A stretch of DNA of 64,000 nt from Burkholderia pyrrocinia (GCF_022809715.1 NZ_CP094459.1:2852001-2916000); one strand, 5' to 3'; counted from the stretch's first letter, positions 17,821-27,047 are shown. Made by a program: numbers and translations. The notes: generated by a model from the sequence alone, not told the origin.

Positions 17821-18720
17821 ATGAAGGAAGTCATTCTCGTCACCGGTGCGTCCAGCGGCTTCGGCCTGCTGACCGCCCAGGCACTCGCCCGTGCCGGCCA
17901 TACGGTCTACGCGTCGATGCGCGAAAGCGCCGGCCGCAACGCGCCGCGCGTCGCAACCATCGCCGCCTATGCGCGGGAACACGATGTCGACCTGCGCACC
18001 GTCGAACTCGACGTCGGCGACGACGCGTCCGTCGACGCCGCAATCGACCGCGTGATCGCCGACAACGGCCGCCTCGACATCGTCGTCCACAACGCCGGCC
18101 ACATGGTGTTCGGCCCCGCCGAGGCGTTCACGCCCGAACAGCTGGCGCAGCTCTACGACATCAACGTCGTGTCGACCCAGCGCGTGAACCGGGCGGCGCT
18201 GCCGCACCTGCGCCGCCAGGGGCGCGGCCTGCTGGTGTGGGTGTCGTCCTCGTCGGCGCGCGGCGGCACGCCGCCGTTCCTCGCGCCCTACTTCGCCGCG
18301 AAGGCCGCGATGGATTCGCTCGCGGTGTCGTATGCGGCCGAGCTCGCCCGCTGGGGCATCGAAACGTCGATCGTCGTGCCGGGCGCGTTCACCCGGGGCA
18401 CGAATCACTTCGTCCACGCGGGCAAGCCGGCCGATGCCGTCGTGCAGGCGGCCTACGACTGCGGGCCGTACGCGGGCGTCGCCGAGCAGGCGCTGCAGGG
18501 CCTCGCCGCGCTCGAACCCGCGGACGCCGATGCCGGTGCCGTCGCGACGGCGATCGCCGACCTCGTCGCCGCGCCGGCCGGCAAGCGCCCGTATCGCGTG
18601 TTCGTCGATCCGTCGCAGGACGGCGCAGAGGAAGTGTTCCGCGTCGGCGATCGCATCCGCCGCGAGATGTTCCGGAACATCGGCCTCGCCGACCTGCTCG
18701 CGCCCCGCGTCGGCGGTTGA
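17821..18720 (+). CDS. Short-chain dehydrogenase/reductase, second of tandem pair
   Basis: 299-residue SDR with TGASSGFG (about 8-15), VHNAGHMVFG and catalytic YFAAK near 160. It is longer than its neighbour by about 50 residues at the C-terminus, and the insertion after the active site (PGAFTRGTNHF) is like that of 'oxidoreductases of the SDR family' acting on ketones or sterols. ATG at 17821 has AGGAG eight bases upstream. It is not a recent duplicate of the first SDR. Role unknown. Confidence 0.88.
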   Translation: MKEVILVTGASSGFGLLTAQALARAGHTVYASMRESAGRNAPRVATIAAYAREHDVDLRTVELDVGDDASVDAAIDRVIADNGRLDIVVHNAGHMVFGPAEAFTPEQLAQLYDINVVSTQRVNRAALPHLRRQGRGLLVWVSSSSARGGTPPFLAPYFAAKAAMDSLAVSYAAELARWGIETSIVVPGAFTRGTNHFVHAGKPADAVVQAAYDCGPYAGVAEQALQGLAALEPADADAGAVATAIADLVAAPAGKRPYRVFVDPSQDGAEEVFRVGDRIRREMFRNIGLADLLAPRVGG

Positions 18721-18750
18721 TTCCCTGCGCGTCGGGCCGGCCGACGCGCG

Positions 18751-19641
18751 TCAGTCGCGCTCGCAGAACCCGAGGATCGCGTCGGCGACTGCCGCCGGCG
18801 CCTCGCGCTGCGGAAAATGCCCCACGCCGTCCAGCACCTGCCGCGCGTAGCGCCCGGTGAAGAACCGTTCGCGCCCAGCCGAGCTGTCCGGATGATTGCA
18901 GGTATCCGCGCCGCCGTGCAGCACGAGCGTCGGCACCGACAGCACGGGTGCCGGATTCAGCCGCGCGTTGTCGTCGGCATAGGCCGGCGCGCCCGGCGCG
19001 AACCCCCAGCGATGCCGGTACGAATGCAGCACGACGTCGATCCAGTCGGGCCCGTCGAACGCGGCGGCGGCCGCATCGAAATCGCCGTCGCGATACCAGC
19101 CGGGCGGCGACCACGTGTCCCACATCACGCGAGCAAACGCACGGCGATCGTCGCGCAGCGCCTGCTCGCCGCGCGGCGTCGCCATGAACCAGTGATACCA
19201 GTAGTTGCGCGCCTGCTGCAGCGACAGCGGCTGACCGGGATCGTTGGTGCCGTACCCGACCGACAGCATCACCAGATGCGATGAGACGCCGTCGCACAGC
19301 CCGCACGCGTTCGCGACCGCGCGGGCGCCCCAGTCGTGCCCGACCAGCACGGGCCGCTCGACGCCGAGCACATCGACGAATTCGAGCAGGTCACGCCCGA
19401 GCGCCGCGAGCTCGCCGCTGCGCGGCACGGATGCGTCGCGAAAGCGCGTCGGCGCAAAGCCGCGCAGCGCGGGCGCGAGTACGCGGTAGCCGCGCGCGGC
19501 AAGCGCCACCGCCACGGGCTCCCACCCGACCGGGCTGTCCGGCCAGCCGTGCAGCAGCACGGCCACGCGCTCGCCGCGAGGGTTCCATTCGAGATAGGCG
19601 ATATCGAGCGACGCGGTCGTCGCATGCGCATAGGCAGTCAT
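18751..19641 (-). CDS. Alpha/beta-fold hydrolase (epoxide hydrolase / dehalogenase-like)
   Basis: 296-residue alpha/beta hydrolase. The oxyanion motif LLHGWPDSPVGW is near the N-terminus (about 30-41), the nucleophile elbow GHDWGA (Asp nucleophile) is at about 100, and the C-terminal catalytic His lies in GVGHFPQREAP. An Asp nucleophile places it with epoxide hydrolases and haloalkane dehalogenases rather than Ser esterases. Divergent from a LysR gene (70 bases between starts). Substrate unknown. Confidence 0.88.
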   Translation of the reverse strand: MTAYAHATTASLDIAYLEWNPRGERVAVLLHGWPDSPVGWEPVAVALAARGYRVLAPALRGFAPTRFRDASVPRSGELAALGRDLLEFVDVLGVERPVLVGHDWGARAVANACGLCDGVSSHLVMLSVGYGTNDPGQPLSLQQARNYWYHWFMATPRGEQALRDDRRAFARVMWDTWSPPGWYRDGDFDAAAAAFDGPDWIDVVLHSYRHRWGFAPGAPAYADDNARLNPAPVLSVPTLVLHGGADTCNHPDSSAGRERFFTGRYARQVLDGVGHFPQREAPAAVADAILGFCERD

Positions 19642-19711
19642 CGTGTTCTCCGTCGGGTCAACTTGAGCAGACGATGGTAGGCCGGCCTTTCATCACGATT
19701 CACGGAGTATC

Positions 19712-20644
19712 ATGATTCATTCATCGAATATCGCGTTGAATTGCCCCATGGAACCGCTGACCGATCCCGCGTCGACCTCGCTCGACATCGCGCTGCTGCG
19801 CACCTTCCTCGAAGTCGTCGACAGCCGCGGGTTCGCGCCGGCAGCAGAACGCCTCGCGCTGACGCCGTCGGCCGTCAGCGGCCATATCAAGCGGCTCGAG
19901 CAGGCGGCCGGCACCGTGCTGCTCGCGCGCACGACGCGCCGCATCGCGCTCACGCCGGCGGGCGACACGCTGTACGCATACGCGCGCAACATCGTCGACA
20001 TGGAGCGCGAAGTGCGCGCGAGGCTACGCGGCGCGCCGGCGCACGGGCGGCTGCGCGTCGGTGCATCGGAGGATTTCGCGGGTGCGTGGCTGCCTCACGT
20101 GCTGCGCACGTTCCGCGACCGCCATCCGCGTACGGCGATCGAGCTGAAGGTCGGGATCACCGCGTCGCTGCTGCGCGAGCAGGCGCTCGGCCGGCTCGAT
20201 GTCGTGTTCGGCAAGCAGTGCCGACAGGTCGACGCGTCGGGCGAACTGCTGTGGGAAGAACCGCTCGTATGGGCATTCGCGTCTGACCGCACGCTCGACG
20301 CCGGCGGCGAAGTGCCGCTCGCGCTGTTTCCGGAACCGTGCGTCTATCGTGAAGCCGTCGTATCGGCGCTCGCCGCCGCGCTGCGGCCGTTTCGCGTGCT
20401 GTTCGAGAGCAGCAGCATGGCCGGCTGCGTGTCGGCCGCGCTCGCGGGCTTCGCGGTCACCGCACTGGCGCGCAGCCAGCTGCGCGACGGGCTGCGCGCG
20501 TGCGGGCCGCAGGACGGCCTGCCCGCGCTGCCGGCCGCGCGTTTTTATGCGTTCGCGTCGAAGCCGGACGGCGCCGGCGCGGCACTGATCGAAGCGGTGC
20601 GGGAAGTCGGGCGCAACCGGCGGTTCACAGCGCCGGCCGACTGA
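19712..20644 (+). CDS. LysR family transcriptional regulator
   Basis: 310-residue LysR regulator. HTH at about 38-58 (GFAPAAERLALTPSAVSGHIKRLEQ) with an unusual 12-residue N-terminal extension if translation starts at 19712 (GGAG five bases upstream). An alternative ATG is at 19748 (MEPLTDP), with weak SD. The effector domain is a little short and ends AVREVGRNRRF. Divergent from the alpha/beta hydrolase, which it may regulate. Confidence 0.88.
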   Translation: MIHSSNIALNCPMEPLTDPASTSLDIALLRTFLEVVDSRGFAPAAERLALTPSAVSGHIKRLEQAAGTVLLARTTRRIALTPAGDTLYAYARNIVDMEREVRARLRGAPAHGRLRVGASEDFAGAWLPHVLRTFRDRHPRTAIELKVGITASLLREQALGRLDVVFGKQCRQVDASGELLWEEPLVWAFASDRTLDAGGEVPLALFPEPCVYREAVVSALAAALRPFRVLFESSSMAGCVSAALAGFAVTALARSQLRDGLRACGPQDGLPALPAARFYAFASKPDGAGAALIEAVREVGRNRRFTAPAD

Positions 20645-20684
20645 AACACGCGCGACGGCGCACGACGCCAACCGGCCGCCCCGG

Positions 20685-21620
20685 TCAATCGCCTTCCGCG
20701 CCCTTCCCGGCCGCCGCCCCCGTCAACGCATCCGCCATCAGCTCCCCAAACCAATCCACGAACGCGTTGAGCCGGCGCGACCGGTGCCGCCGGTGCGGAT
20801 ACACGGCCGACACGTCCATCGGCTCGGCGCGGTGGCCGGGCATCACGTCGACGAGCGCGCCGCTGTCGAGCAGATGCTCGACGTCGAACCGCGGAATCTG
20901 GATCAGCCCCATCCCGGCGATGCAGCCGGCGATATAGGTTTCGGCGTTGTTGACGATCACGCGGCTCGGCAGCGTCAGCGTGTGCCGCTCGCCGTCCACG
21001 CAGTATTCCCAGCCGAGCTCGCGCCCCGTCGTCGGCGACGCATAGCCGATCGCCCAGTGCCCGTGCGCGAGCGCATCCGGATGCTCGGGCACGCCGCATT
21101 CGCGCAGATAGTCGGGGCTCGCGCAGTTGATCAGCGTGAACTGCCCGAGCGGCCGCACGACGAGGCTGCTGTCGGCAAGCCGCCCGACGCGGATCGCGCA
21201 GTCGACGCCCTCCTGTACGAGGTCGATCGAGCGGTCCGTCGAGCCGAGCGACAGTTGCAGCTTCGGGTAGCGGCGAAACAGCGACGGCAGCGCGGGCGCG
21301 ACCACGCGGCGCGCGATCCGGCTAGGCACGTCGACGTTCAGCCGCCCGACCACGTCGCGGTCGCGGCGGCGGAACAGTCGGTCGAGTTCGTCGGCCTCGG
21401 CGAGCAGGCGCCGGCCGCGTTCGAGCAGCAGCGCGCCGTCGGCGGTCAGCTGCACCTGACGCGTCGTGCGGTGCAAGAGGCGCGTGCCGAGCCCCGCCTC
21501 GAGCTGCTGGACGGCCGCCGACACGGTCGCGCGCGGCACGTCGAGCGCATGCGCGGCCTTGATGAAGCTGCCCATCTCGGCAACCTGCAGGAAGATTCTG
21601 ACCTGATCCAGCTTGTCCAT
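20685..21620 (-). CDS. LysR family transcriptional regulator
   Basis: 311-residue LysR protein starting MDKLDQVRIFLQVAEMGSF at 21620, with HTH at about 18-40 (FIKAAHALDVPRATVSAAVQQLEAGLG) and an effector domain with LVQEGVDCAIRVG, typical of the CrgA/AaeR branch. The frame stays open far upstream but the ATG at 21620 is the family start. It lies downstream of the SDR at 21824-22597 on the same strand (203 bases), an arrangement common for a regulator and its target. Confidence 0.9.
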   Translation of the reverse strand: MDKLDQVRIFLQVAEMGSFIKAAHALDVPRATVSAAVQQLEAGLGTRLLHRTTRQVQLTADGALLLERGRRLLAEADELDRLFRRRDRDVVGRLNVDVPSRIARRVVAPALPSLFRRYPKLQLSLGSTDRSIDLVQEGVDCAIRVGRLADSSLVVRPLGQFTLINCASPDYLRECGVPEHPDALAHGHWAIGYASPTTGRELGWEYCVDGERHTLTLPSRVIVNNAETYIAGCIAGMGLIQIPRFDVEHLLDSGALVDVMPGHRAEPMDVSAVYPHRRHRSRRLNAFVDWFGELMADALTGAAAGKGAEGD

Positions 21621-21823
21621 TGGCGGGGAACATGGGTTCGGACGGCCGTCGCCGGCAGTCGTCGCGCATCGCGGCAGGGTCCGGCGGCACAGAGAAAACG
21701 GGCGCGCGGCCTCGCGGCTGCGCGCCCGTCCATTGTCCACGCAATCGGCACATTGCGGTGCACGGTGCGCCGCGCGCCGGAAGCGGCCGGCGCGGCCCGG
21801 TATGTGACCGGCTGTCTGGTTGG

Positions 21824-22597
21824 TTACTTGGTCGTATAGCCGCCGTTGATCAGGATCGTCTGGCCCGTGATCCACCAGCCGTCGGTCACCAGATGGCGGA
21901 TGAACGGCACGACGTCCTCGATGTCGGTCAGGCCCGTCTTGCTGAACGGCGACAGCGCGGCCGCCGTCTTGTGATACGCGACCGCATCGGCGCCCTCGGC
22001 CGGATAGAAGAACGGCGTGTCCATCGGGCCGGGCCCGACGGCCGTCACCGAGATCCCGCGTGCGCCGTACTCCTTCGACGCCGCGCGCGTGAAGTGCTCG
22101 ACCGGCGCCTTCGACCCTTCGTACGCCGCATAGAACGGCGTGAACGCGCCGAGCAGCGACGTCACGAGCGTGACGAGCTTGCCGTGATCCTCGAGGTGCC
22201 GCCCCGCTTCCTTGATGAAGAAGAACGCCGACTTGCTGTTGACCGCGAACATCTCGTCGTACTCGGCTTCGCTGATCTCGGTGAACGGCTTCTTCAGCAC
22301 CTTGCCGACCGTATTGATCGCGATGTCGATCTTGCCGAAGCGCTGCTTCGCGTCGTCGAACAGCTTCTCGACCGCGGCGGCCGTCGTCAGGTCGGCCTGG
22401 AACGTCGCGGCTTCGGCGCCGGCCGCGCGCACCGCGGCGGCCGTCTCCTCGGCCTGCGCCTGCGACGCCGCACTGTTGTAGTGAATCGCCACCGCCTTCG
22501 CGCCGTGGCCCGCCAGGTCCCGCGCGATCAGGCCGCCGAGATTCTTTGCGCCGCCTGCGATCAGGACGACCTTGTCTGCGAGCGTGTGAGTAGCCAC
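21824..22597 (-). CDS. Short-chain dehydrogenase/reductase
   Basis: 257-residue SDR. The Rossmann motif is the variant AGGAKNLGG (about 13-21), in place of the classical TGxxxGxG, as seen in some SDR 'oxidoreductase' subgroups. Other motifs are INTVGK near 96 and catalytic YEGSK near 158. It ends with ITGQTILINGGY. HYNS after strand 2 points to NADP. A candidate operator lies 74 bases upstream of the start. Substrate unknown. Confidence 0.88.
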   Translation of the reverse strand: MATHTLADKVVLIAGGAKNLGGLIARDLAGHGAKAVAIHYNSAASQAQAEETAAAVRAAGAEAATFQADLTTAAAVEKLFDDAKQRFGKIDIAINTVGKVLKKPFTEISEAEYDEMFAVNSKSAFFFIKEAGRHLEDHGKLVTLVTSLLGAFTPFYAAYEGSKAPVEHFTRAASKEYGARGISVTAVGPGPMDTPFFYPAEGADAVAYHKTAAALSPFSKTGLTDIEDVVPFIRHLVTDGWWITGQTILINGGYTTK

Positions 22598-22670
22598 GGT
22601 TGACTCCTTTTTCCGTTGAACGAAGCTAGGAGTGTAGGCACGCGGGACGCGCAGGTCAGCCGGCCGCGGC

Positions 22671-22685
22671 TGGATGAATTATCCA
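22671..22685. promoter_or_regulatory. Candidate dyad operator upstream of the SDR gene
   Basis: Perfect inverted repeat TGGAT-GAATT-ATCCA in the 179-base gap between the SDR start (22597) and the DinB gene. Its size and symmetry suit a LysR or MarR type regulator; the LysR gene at 20685 is the nearest candidate. Inferred only. Confidence 0.4.
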
Positions 22686-22776
22686 GAAAATCGATCCAAT
22701 CGGAACGTCGCAGTGTGCTCTGCCGCACCGACGGCGGCGCCGGAATCCGCTCGCGGCGGCGCGAGCGCCGGCCGGT

Positions 22777-23277
22777 TCAGCGTGCGTACAGCGCCGCGTC
22801 GATCTTGCCGAGCAGCCACTGCATGCCGGCCAGATGCTGCTGGTCGTGGCTGCACAGGTAATGGACGAGCCCACGCACGGTCAGCGACCCGTAGCCGTCG
22901 AACTCGCCGATACGCTCGAACTGTTCGGGCGTGAGGCGCGACACGAGGTCCAGCGTCTCGCGTCGCGCTTCGCGGATCGCCGCGAGCACGTCGGACGCAT
23001 AGGCATCGTTGTAGCGGCGCTCGATCGCGAGCGCATCACCGTCGATCGACACGAGCAGCGGCCGATCTTCGTCGAGCATCCGCCGCAGCCGCACGTGATA
23101 ACCGTCGATCTCGATGTCGCGCACATGGCAGAGCTGCCCGAGCGGCGAGAAGTGCTCGCTCGGGATCCCGGCCCAGTCGTCGGGCGTCCAGCGCGCGTAG
23201 CCGTCGGGCACGGCCGCGAAATGGGCTTCGAGCAGACGGGGGAAATCGGCGAGTGCATCGAGCGTCGTCGGATTCAT
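22777..23277 (-). CDS. DinB-like (DUF664/DinB_2) family protein
   Basis: 166-residue four-helix DinB-superfamily protein. Spaced histidines that form the metal site are visible: HV in QLCHVRDIEIDGY (about residue 50) and HDQQHLAGM near 145. These proteins are metal-binding and often thiol-linked or uncharacterised. Start MNPTTLDALADF at 23277; upstream codons are open but less family-like. It is monocistronic as far as can be seen. Confidence 0.85.
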   Translation of the reverse strand: MNPTTLDALADFPRLLEAHFAAVPDGYARWTPDDWAGIPSEHFSPLGQLCHVRDIEIDGYHVRLRRMLDEDRPLLVSIDGDALAIERRYNDAYASDVLAAIREARRETLDLVSRLTPEQFERIGEFDGYGSLTVRGLVHYLCSHDQQHLAGMQWLLGKIDAALYAR

Positions 23278-23342
23278 GCGGGAAACTCCCTGTCGGATAA
23301 GAGCGGCGGCAACCCCGGCACGGGCCTGCCTCCGCTGTTGCG

Positions 23343-23717
23343 TCACTTCACGCCGAAGCCGTACGCACCTTGCGTGCGGTGCCCGTCGGTCGCGACGGCC
23401 ACCCATTTCACCGTATAGGCGCCCGTGCCGATCGCCGTGAGCGGCACCGTCATCCGCTTGCGGTTCGACGCATCGATGCGCGCGCTGCCGTTCGACACCG
23501 TCTTGCCGTCGCCGTCGACGACGACGATCGAGCTGAACGCCGGCTCCAGCGGCTCGGTGAAATCGATCGTGACGGCGGCCGGTGCGGCGGCCAGCGCCGC
23601 GCCCGCCGCCGGATCGCTCTTCGCGAGATGCGCATGCGCGAACGCGGCCGACGAAACGGTCGCAGCAACGATGACGGCGGCAGCCTTGCGGCCGAACGGG
23701 AACGAATCGAAGTGCAT
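23343..23717 (-). CDS. CopC-domain periplasmic copper-binding protein
   Basis: 124-residue CopC/YobA-like protein. Signal peptide about 1-27 (KAAAVIVAATVSSAAFA) leaving mature HAHLAKSDPAAGA, whose N-terminal His is the usual Cu(II) ligand. The C-terminal DGHRTQGAYGFGVK carries the conserved Asp/His. It lacks the Met-rich Cu(I) site of classical CopC, so only a Cu(II) site is expected. No copD or other copper gene is adjacent. Confidence 0.9.
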   Translation of the reverse strand: MHFDSFPFGRKAAAVIVAATVSSAAFAHAHLAKSDPAAGAALAAAPAAVTIDFTEPLEPAFSSIVVVDGDGKTVSNGSARIDASNRKRMTVPLTAIGTGAYTVKWVAVATDGHRTQGAYGFGVK

Positions 23718-23822
23718 GGTCCTTCCGTGAAAAATGAACGAGCGCGGCGCGGCGCGTTTCGGCAGCTTACCAGCGCAGCGTATTCATGCCGACCGCGCGC
23801 CGCTTGATAGAATGCGCGCGCT

Positions 23823-24539
23823 ATGGATCTCGAAAGCATTCTCTACACCCAGGGCTTCGGCTCGCGCCGCCAGTGCCGCGGCCTGATCGAAGCGGGCCGC
23901 GTCGCCGTCGCGGGCGCCAGCGCGACCGACCCCGACGCCACGTTCGACACCGACGGCCTCGTGTTCTCGGTCGACGATACGGCCTGGCCGTTCCACGCGC
24001 GCGCGTATCTCGCGCTCAACAAGCCGGCCGGCTACGAGTGCTCGCGCGATCCGCAACATCATGCAAGCGTGTTCAGCCTGCTGCCCGCGCCGCTCGTCGC
24101 GCGCGGCGTGCAGTGCGTCGGCCGTCTCGACCAGGACACGACGGGCCTGCTGCTGCTGTCCGACGACGGCCAGTTCGTGCACGCGTACACGTCGCCGAAG
24201 CGCAAGGTGCCGAAGACTTACGTCGCGACCGTGCGCCACCCGCTCGACGATGCGCAGTTGCACGCGCTGCGCACCGGCGTGCAGCTCCACGGCGAGCCGA
24301 AGCCGATCGCGGCGATCGCCGCCGACGCGCGCGACACGCACGCGCTCGCGCTGACCGTCCTCGAAGGCAAGTATCACCAGGTGAAACGCATGGTCGCGGC
24401 GGCGAGCAACCGCGTCGAGTTGCTGCATCGCGAAAGCATCGGCGGCTTCGCACTGCCGGACGACCTCGAACCCGGCGCGTGGCGCTGGCTCGATGACGAC
24501 GACCTTTCAGCGTTGCGCAATCCGGTCAAAACCCTGTAA
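23823..24539 (+). CDS. rsuA: 16S rRNA pseudouridine synthase, RsuA family
   Basis: 238-residue RsuA/RluB/E/F family enzyme. N-terminal S4-like RNA-binding domain (LYTQGFGSRRQCRGLIEAGRVAV, about 8-30) and catalytic domain with GRLDQDTTGLLLLSDDG, containing the catalytic Asp (about residue 103). The S4 domain plus length suit RsuA (16S psi-516), but RluE or RluF cannot be excluded by eye. Divergent from copC. Confidence 0.88.
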   Translation: MDLESILYTQGFGSRRQCRGLIEAGRVAVAGASATDPDATFDTDGLVFSVDDTAWPFHARAYLALNKPAGYECSRDPQHHASVFSLLPAPLVARGVQCVGRLDQDTTGLLLLSDDGQFVHAYTSPKRKVPKTYVATVRHPLDDAQLHALRTGVQLHGEPKPIAAIAADARDTHALALTVLEGKYHQVKRMVAAASNRVELLHRESIGGFALPDDLEPGAWRWLDDDDLSALRNPVKTL

Positions 24540-24645
24540 GGGAAAATCCGCACGACCGTTCGGTGTCCGGCCGCGTCTCGGCCGTACGATCCCCCGCTAT
24601 ACTCGAATCACAAGCTGTACGAGCAGCGATGCAGGGGGAGACATC

Positions 24646-24834
24646 ATGAACATCAACCATTCTTTCGAACTGTCGTACGTGATGATCGCGTTCGCGGTCG
24701 TCGGTGTCATCGTGATCGGCGGGCTGCTGGCCGCGATGCACATGAAGCACAAATATCATCCGAACCTGATCGGCGCGCTGATCGGTGCGCTGCTGTGCTT
24801 CCTGCTGATCGAGGCGTTACCGGCGCTGACCTGA
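24646..24834 (+). CDS. Small two-helix membrane protein, 62 aa
   Basis: ATG at 24646 with a strong GGGGGAG ribosome site. The 62-residue product has a hydrophobic segment at about 10-30 (YVMIAFAVVGVIVIGGLLAAM), a basic HMKHKYHP linker and a second segment at about 40-60 (LIGALIGALLCFLLIEALPAL). I do not recognise a family. It overlaps the 3' end of the convergent epimerase gene by 18 bases. Confidence 0.72.
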   Translation: MNINHSFELSYVMIAFAVVGVIVIGGLLAAMHMKHKYHPNLIGALIGALLCFLLIEALPALT

Positions 24835-25878
24835 CGCGCTGCCCGGCGCGAGCGTTTGAAGGAAATCGTCTACGGTCGGATAACGCAACGTCACGCACAA
24901 TTCGGCCTTGAGCCGTGCGTTGGACAGGCGCCGCGACTCGCGCATGAACGACAGCAGCGTCGGTTCGAGCTGACGCTCGGCGTCCGCGCGGCTGACGCGC
25001 GGCGGCAGCGGCAGGCCGAGCGCCTGCGCGACCCGGTCGAAATACTCCCCCATCCGCAGTTCGCTGTCGTCCGACGCGTGCACGGCGCGCGCCGGCCTGC
25101 CGCGCTCGGCCGCCCGGCGCAGGATCGCCGCGAGATCGTCCGCGTGGATATGGTTCGTGTAGACGTCGTCGGCCGGCTCGAGCGCCGGCGTGCCGCGCTC
25201 GAGCCGCGCGACCGGCAGACGGTTCGCCGCGTAGATGCCGGGAATGCGCACGATGCGCGCGGACAGCACGCCGCGCACCGTCGCCGCGCGCAGTTGCCGC
25301 TCGGCCGACACGCGCCGGAACGCGCGCGGATTCGCGGGACGCAGCGGGTGCGTTTCGTCGATGCGCGCGCCGCCGCAATCGCCGTATACGCCCGTCGTGC
25401 TCGCATAGACGAGCCTCGGCGCGCGAAGACCGTCGGGTACAATACGCGCTGCCCGAACGGGCGCGCCGGCCTGCCGGGCAGCGGCGCGCAGCGTTCGGAG
25501 CCGACCGACCGCAGGTGCCGGCGGTGCCGCCGGGCGTCGCGCGGGCACGGTCGTTGCGGCGATCAGCGCACGCGTGCGCCGGTCGTCGCGGCCGTCGGAC
25601 TGCGGCGGCGCGAGATGCAGGATCGTGCGGGCAAGGCCCGCGAGGCGGCCGAGCGTCGCGCGGCGATCGAGGTCGCCGACGATCGGCGTCGCGCCCGCGG
25701 CACGCAGCTCGTCGCGGCGGGCCGGGTGGCTCGTCAGCGCGAAGATCCGCAGGTTGCGGCGCGTGTCGCGCCATTGCGCGACGCAGCGCATGCCGACGTC
25801 GCCGCAGCCGACGATCAGTGCGCGCGGCCGGCGCAGGATTCGTGTCGCGATCATGTTGGTTGCGAAATCAGTAGCCAC
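24817..25878 (-). CDS. NAD-dependent epimerase/dehydratase family protein
   Basis: 353-residue extended-SDR protein. N-terminal Rossmann motif VGCGDVGMRCV (about 24-34) in place of GxxGxxG, and YASTTGVYGDCGG with the catalytic Tyr near 158, like YeeZ/ 'SDR family NAD(P)-dependent' proteins. A 25-35 residue Ala/Arg-rich insertion before the YAST motif looks poorly conserved. Substrate unknown. Divergent from the reductase at 25962 with 83 bases between starts. Confidence 0.82.
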   Translation of the reverse strand: MATDFATNMIATRILRRPRALIVGCGDVGMRCVAQWRDTRRNLRIFALTSHPARRDELRAAGATPIVGDLDRRATLGRLAGLARTILHLAPPQSDGRDDRRTRALIAATTVPARRPAAPPAPAVGRLRTLRAAARQAGAPVRAARIVPDGLRAPRLVYASTTGVYGDCGGARIDETHPLRPANPRAFRRVSAERQLRAATVRGVLSARIVRIPGIYAANRLPVARLERGTPALEPADDVYTNHIHADDLAAILRRAAERGRPARAVHASDDSELRMGEYFDRVAQALGLPLPPRVSRADAERQLEPTLLSFMRESRRLSNARLKAELCVTLRYPTVDDFLQTLAPGSASGQRR

Positions 25879-25961
25879 CGCTGCGCGACGCGCAACGGGT
25901 TTGCATTGTAGCTGCCGTGCTCGACATGCACGGTCCCCACATTTTGTTCTAGTTTGGTTCT

Positions 25962-26993
25962 ATGGCATTCAACGTCACTCTCAAGCAAAGCGGCCGGCAA
26001 TTCCAGGTCGAGTCGGACGAAACCGTGCTGGCGGCGGCGCTGCGCCAGAACGTCCATCTGCCGTACGGCTGCAAGAACGGCGCGTGCGGCTCCTGCAAGG
26101 GCCAGATCGTGTCGGGCCAGATCGAACAGGGCCCGCATGCCGCGTCGGCACTGTCCAATGACGAGCGCACGCGCGGTCTCGCGCTGCTGTGCTGCTCGAA
26201 GGCGCAGTGCGATCTCGAGATCGACGTGCGCGAAATCGCCGGCGTCGACGGCGTGCAGGTCAAGAAGCTGCCGTGCCGGATCGCCGCGCTCGAGCGCAAG
26301 GCCGACGACGTGATGGTCGTGAAGCTGCAGTTGCCCGCCAACGAGCGCCTGCAATACCTCGCGGGCCAGTACGTCGAGTTCATCCTGAAGGACGGCTCGC
26401 GCCGCAGCTACTCGATGGCGAACGCGCCGCACGAGGAAGGCCCGATCGAGCTGCACATCCGCCACATGCCGGGCGGCAAGTTCACCGACCACGTGTTCGG
26501 CGCGATGAAGGAGCGCGACATCCTGCGCTTCGAAGGCCCGCTCGGCACGTTCTTCCTGCGCGAGGATTCCGACAAGCCGATCGTACTGCTTGCATCGGGC
26601 ACGGGCTTCGCGCCGATCAAGGCGATCATCGAGCACGTGAAGCACCGGGGCATCACGCGCCCGATGACGCTCTACTGGGGCGCACGCCGCAAGAAGGACA
26701 TCTATCTCGGCGAGCTCGCCGAGCAGTGGGCCAGCGAAATCCCGAACTTCAAGTACGTGCCGGTGCTCTCCGAGCCCGACGACGGCGACCAGTGGACGGG
26801 CCGCACGGGCTTCGTCCATCGCGCGGTGATCGAGGACCTGCCCGATCTGTCGGGTCATCAGGTGTACGCGTGCGGCGCGCCGGTGATGGTCGAATCCGCG
26901 CAGCGCGACTTCACGCAGCACCACGCGCTGCCGGCCGACGAGTTCTACGCGGACTCGTTCACGAGCGCCGCCGATCTCGCGCATCCGGTCTGA
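25962..26993 (+). CDS. ascD: CDP-6-deoxy-delta-3,4-glucoseen reductase-like Fe-S flavoprotein
   Basis: 343-residue NADH-dependent reductase with an N-terminal plant-type [2Fe-2S] domain (LPYGCKNGACGSCKGQI about 30-46 and LLCCSKAQC) followed by an FNR-like FAD domain (RRSYSMANAP) and an NAD domain (LLASGTGFAPIKAI). The layout matches AscD/RfbI and phenol hydroxylase reductase components. In Burkholderia this gene is usually annotated as AscD, but no 3,6-dideoxyhexose genes are here, so its real partner oxygenase or dehydratase is unknown. Confidence 0.85.
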   Translation: MAFNVTLKQSGRQFQVESDETVLAAALRQNVHLPYGCKNGACGSCKGQIVSGQIEQGPHAASALSNDERTRGLALLCCSKAQCDLEIDVREIAGVDGVQVKKLPCRIAALERKADDVMVVKLQLPANERLQYLAGQYVEFILKDGSRRSYSMANAPHEEGPIELHIRHMPGGKFTDHVFGAMKERDILRFEGPLGTFFLREDSDKPIVLLASGTGFAPIKAIIEHVKHRGITRPMTLYWGARRKKDIYLGELAEQWASEIPNFKYVPVLSEPDDGDQWTGRTGFVHRAVIEDLPDLSGHQVYACGAPVMVESAQRDFTQHHALPADEFYADSFTSAADLAHPV

Positions 26994-27047
26994 GTAAGGC
27001 ACACCCGCGCTCCGCGTCGCGATGTCACATCCATGGCATCGCGGCGG

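Noticed and set aside
17036..18720. Recent tandem duplication of SDR genes
   Set aside because: The two proteins share only general SDR motifs and differ in length by about 54 residues.
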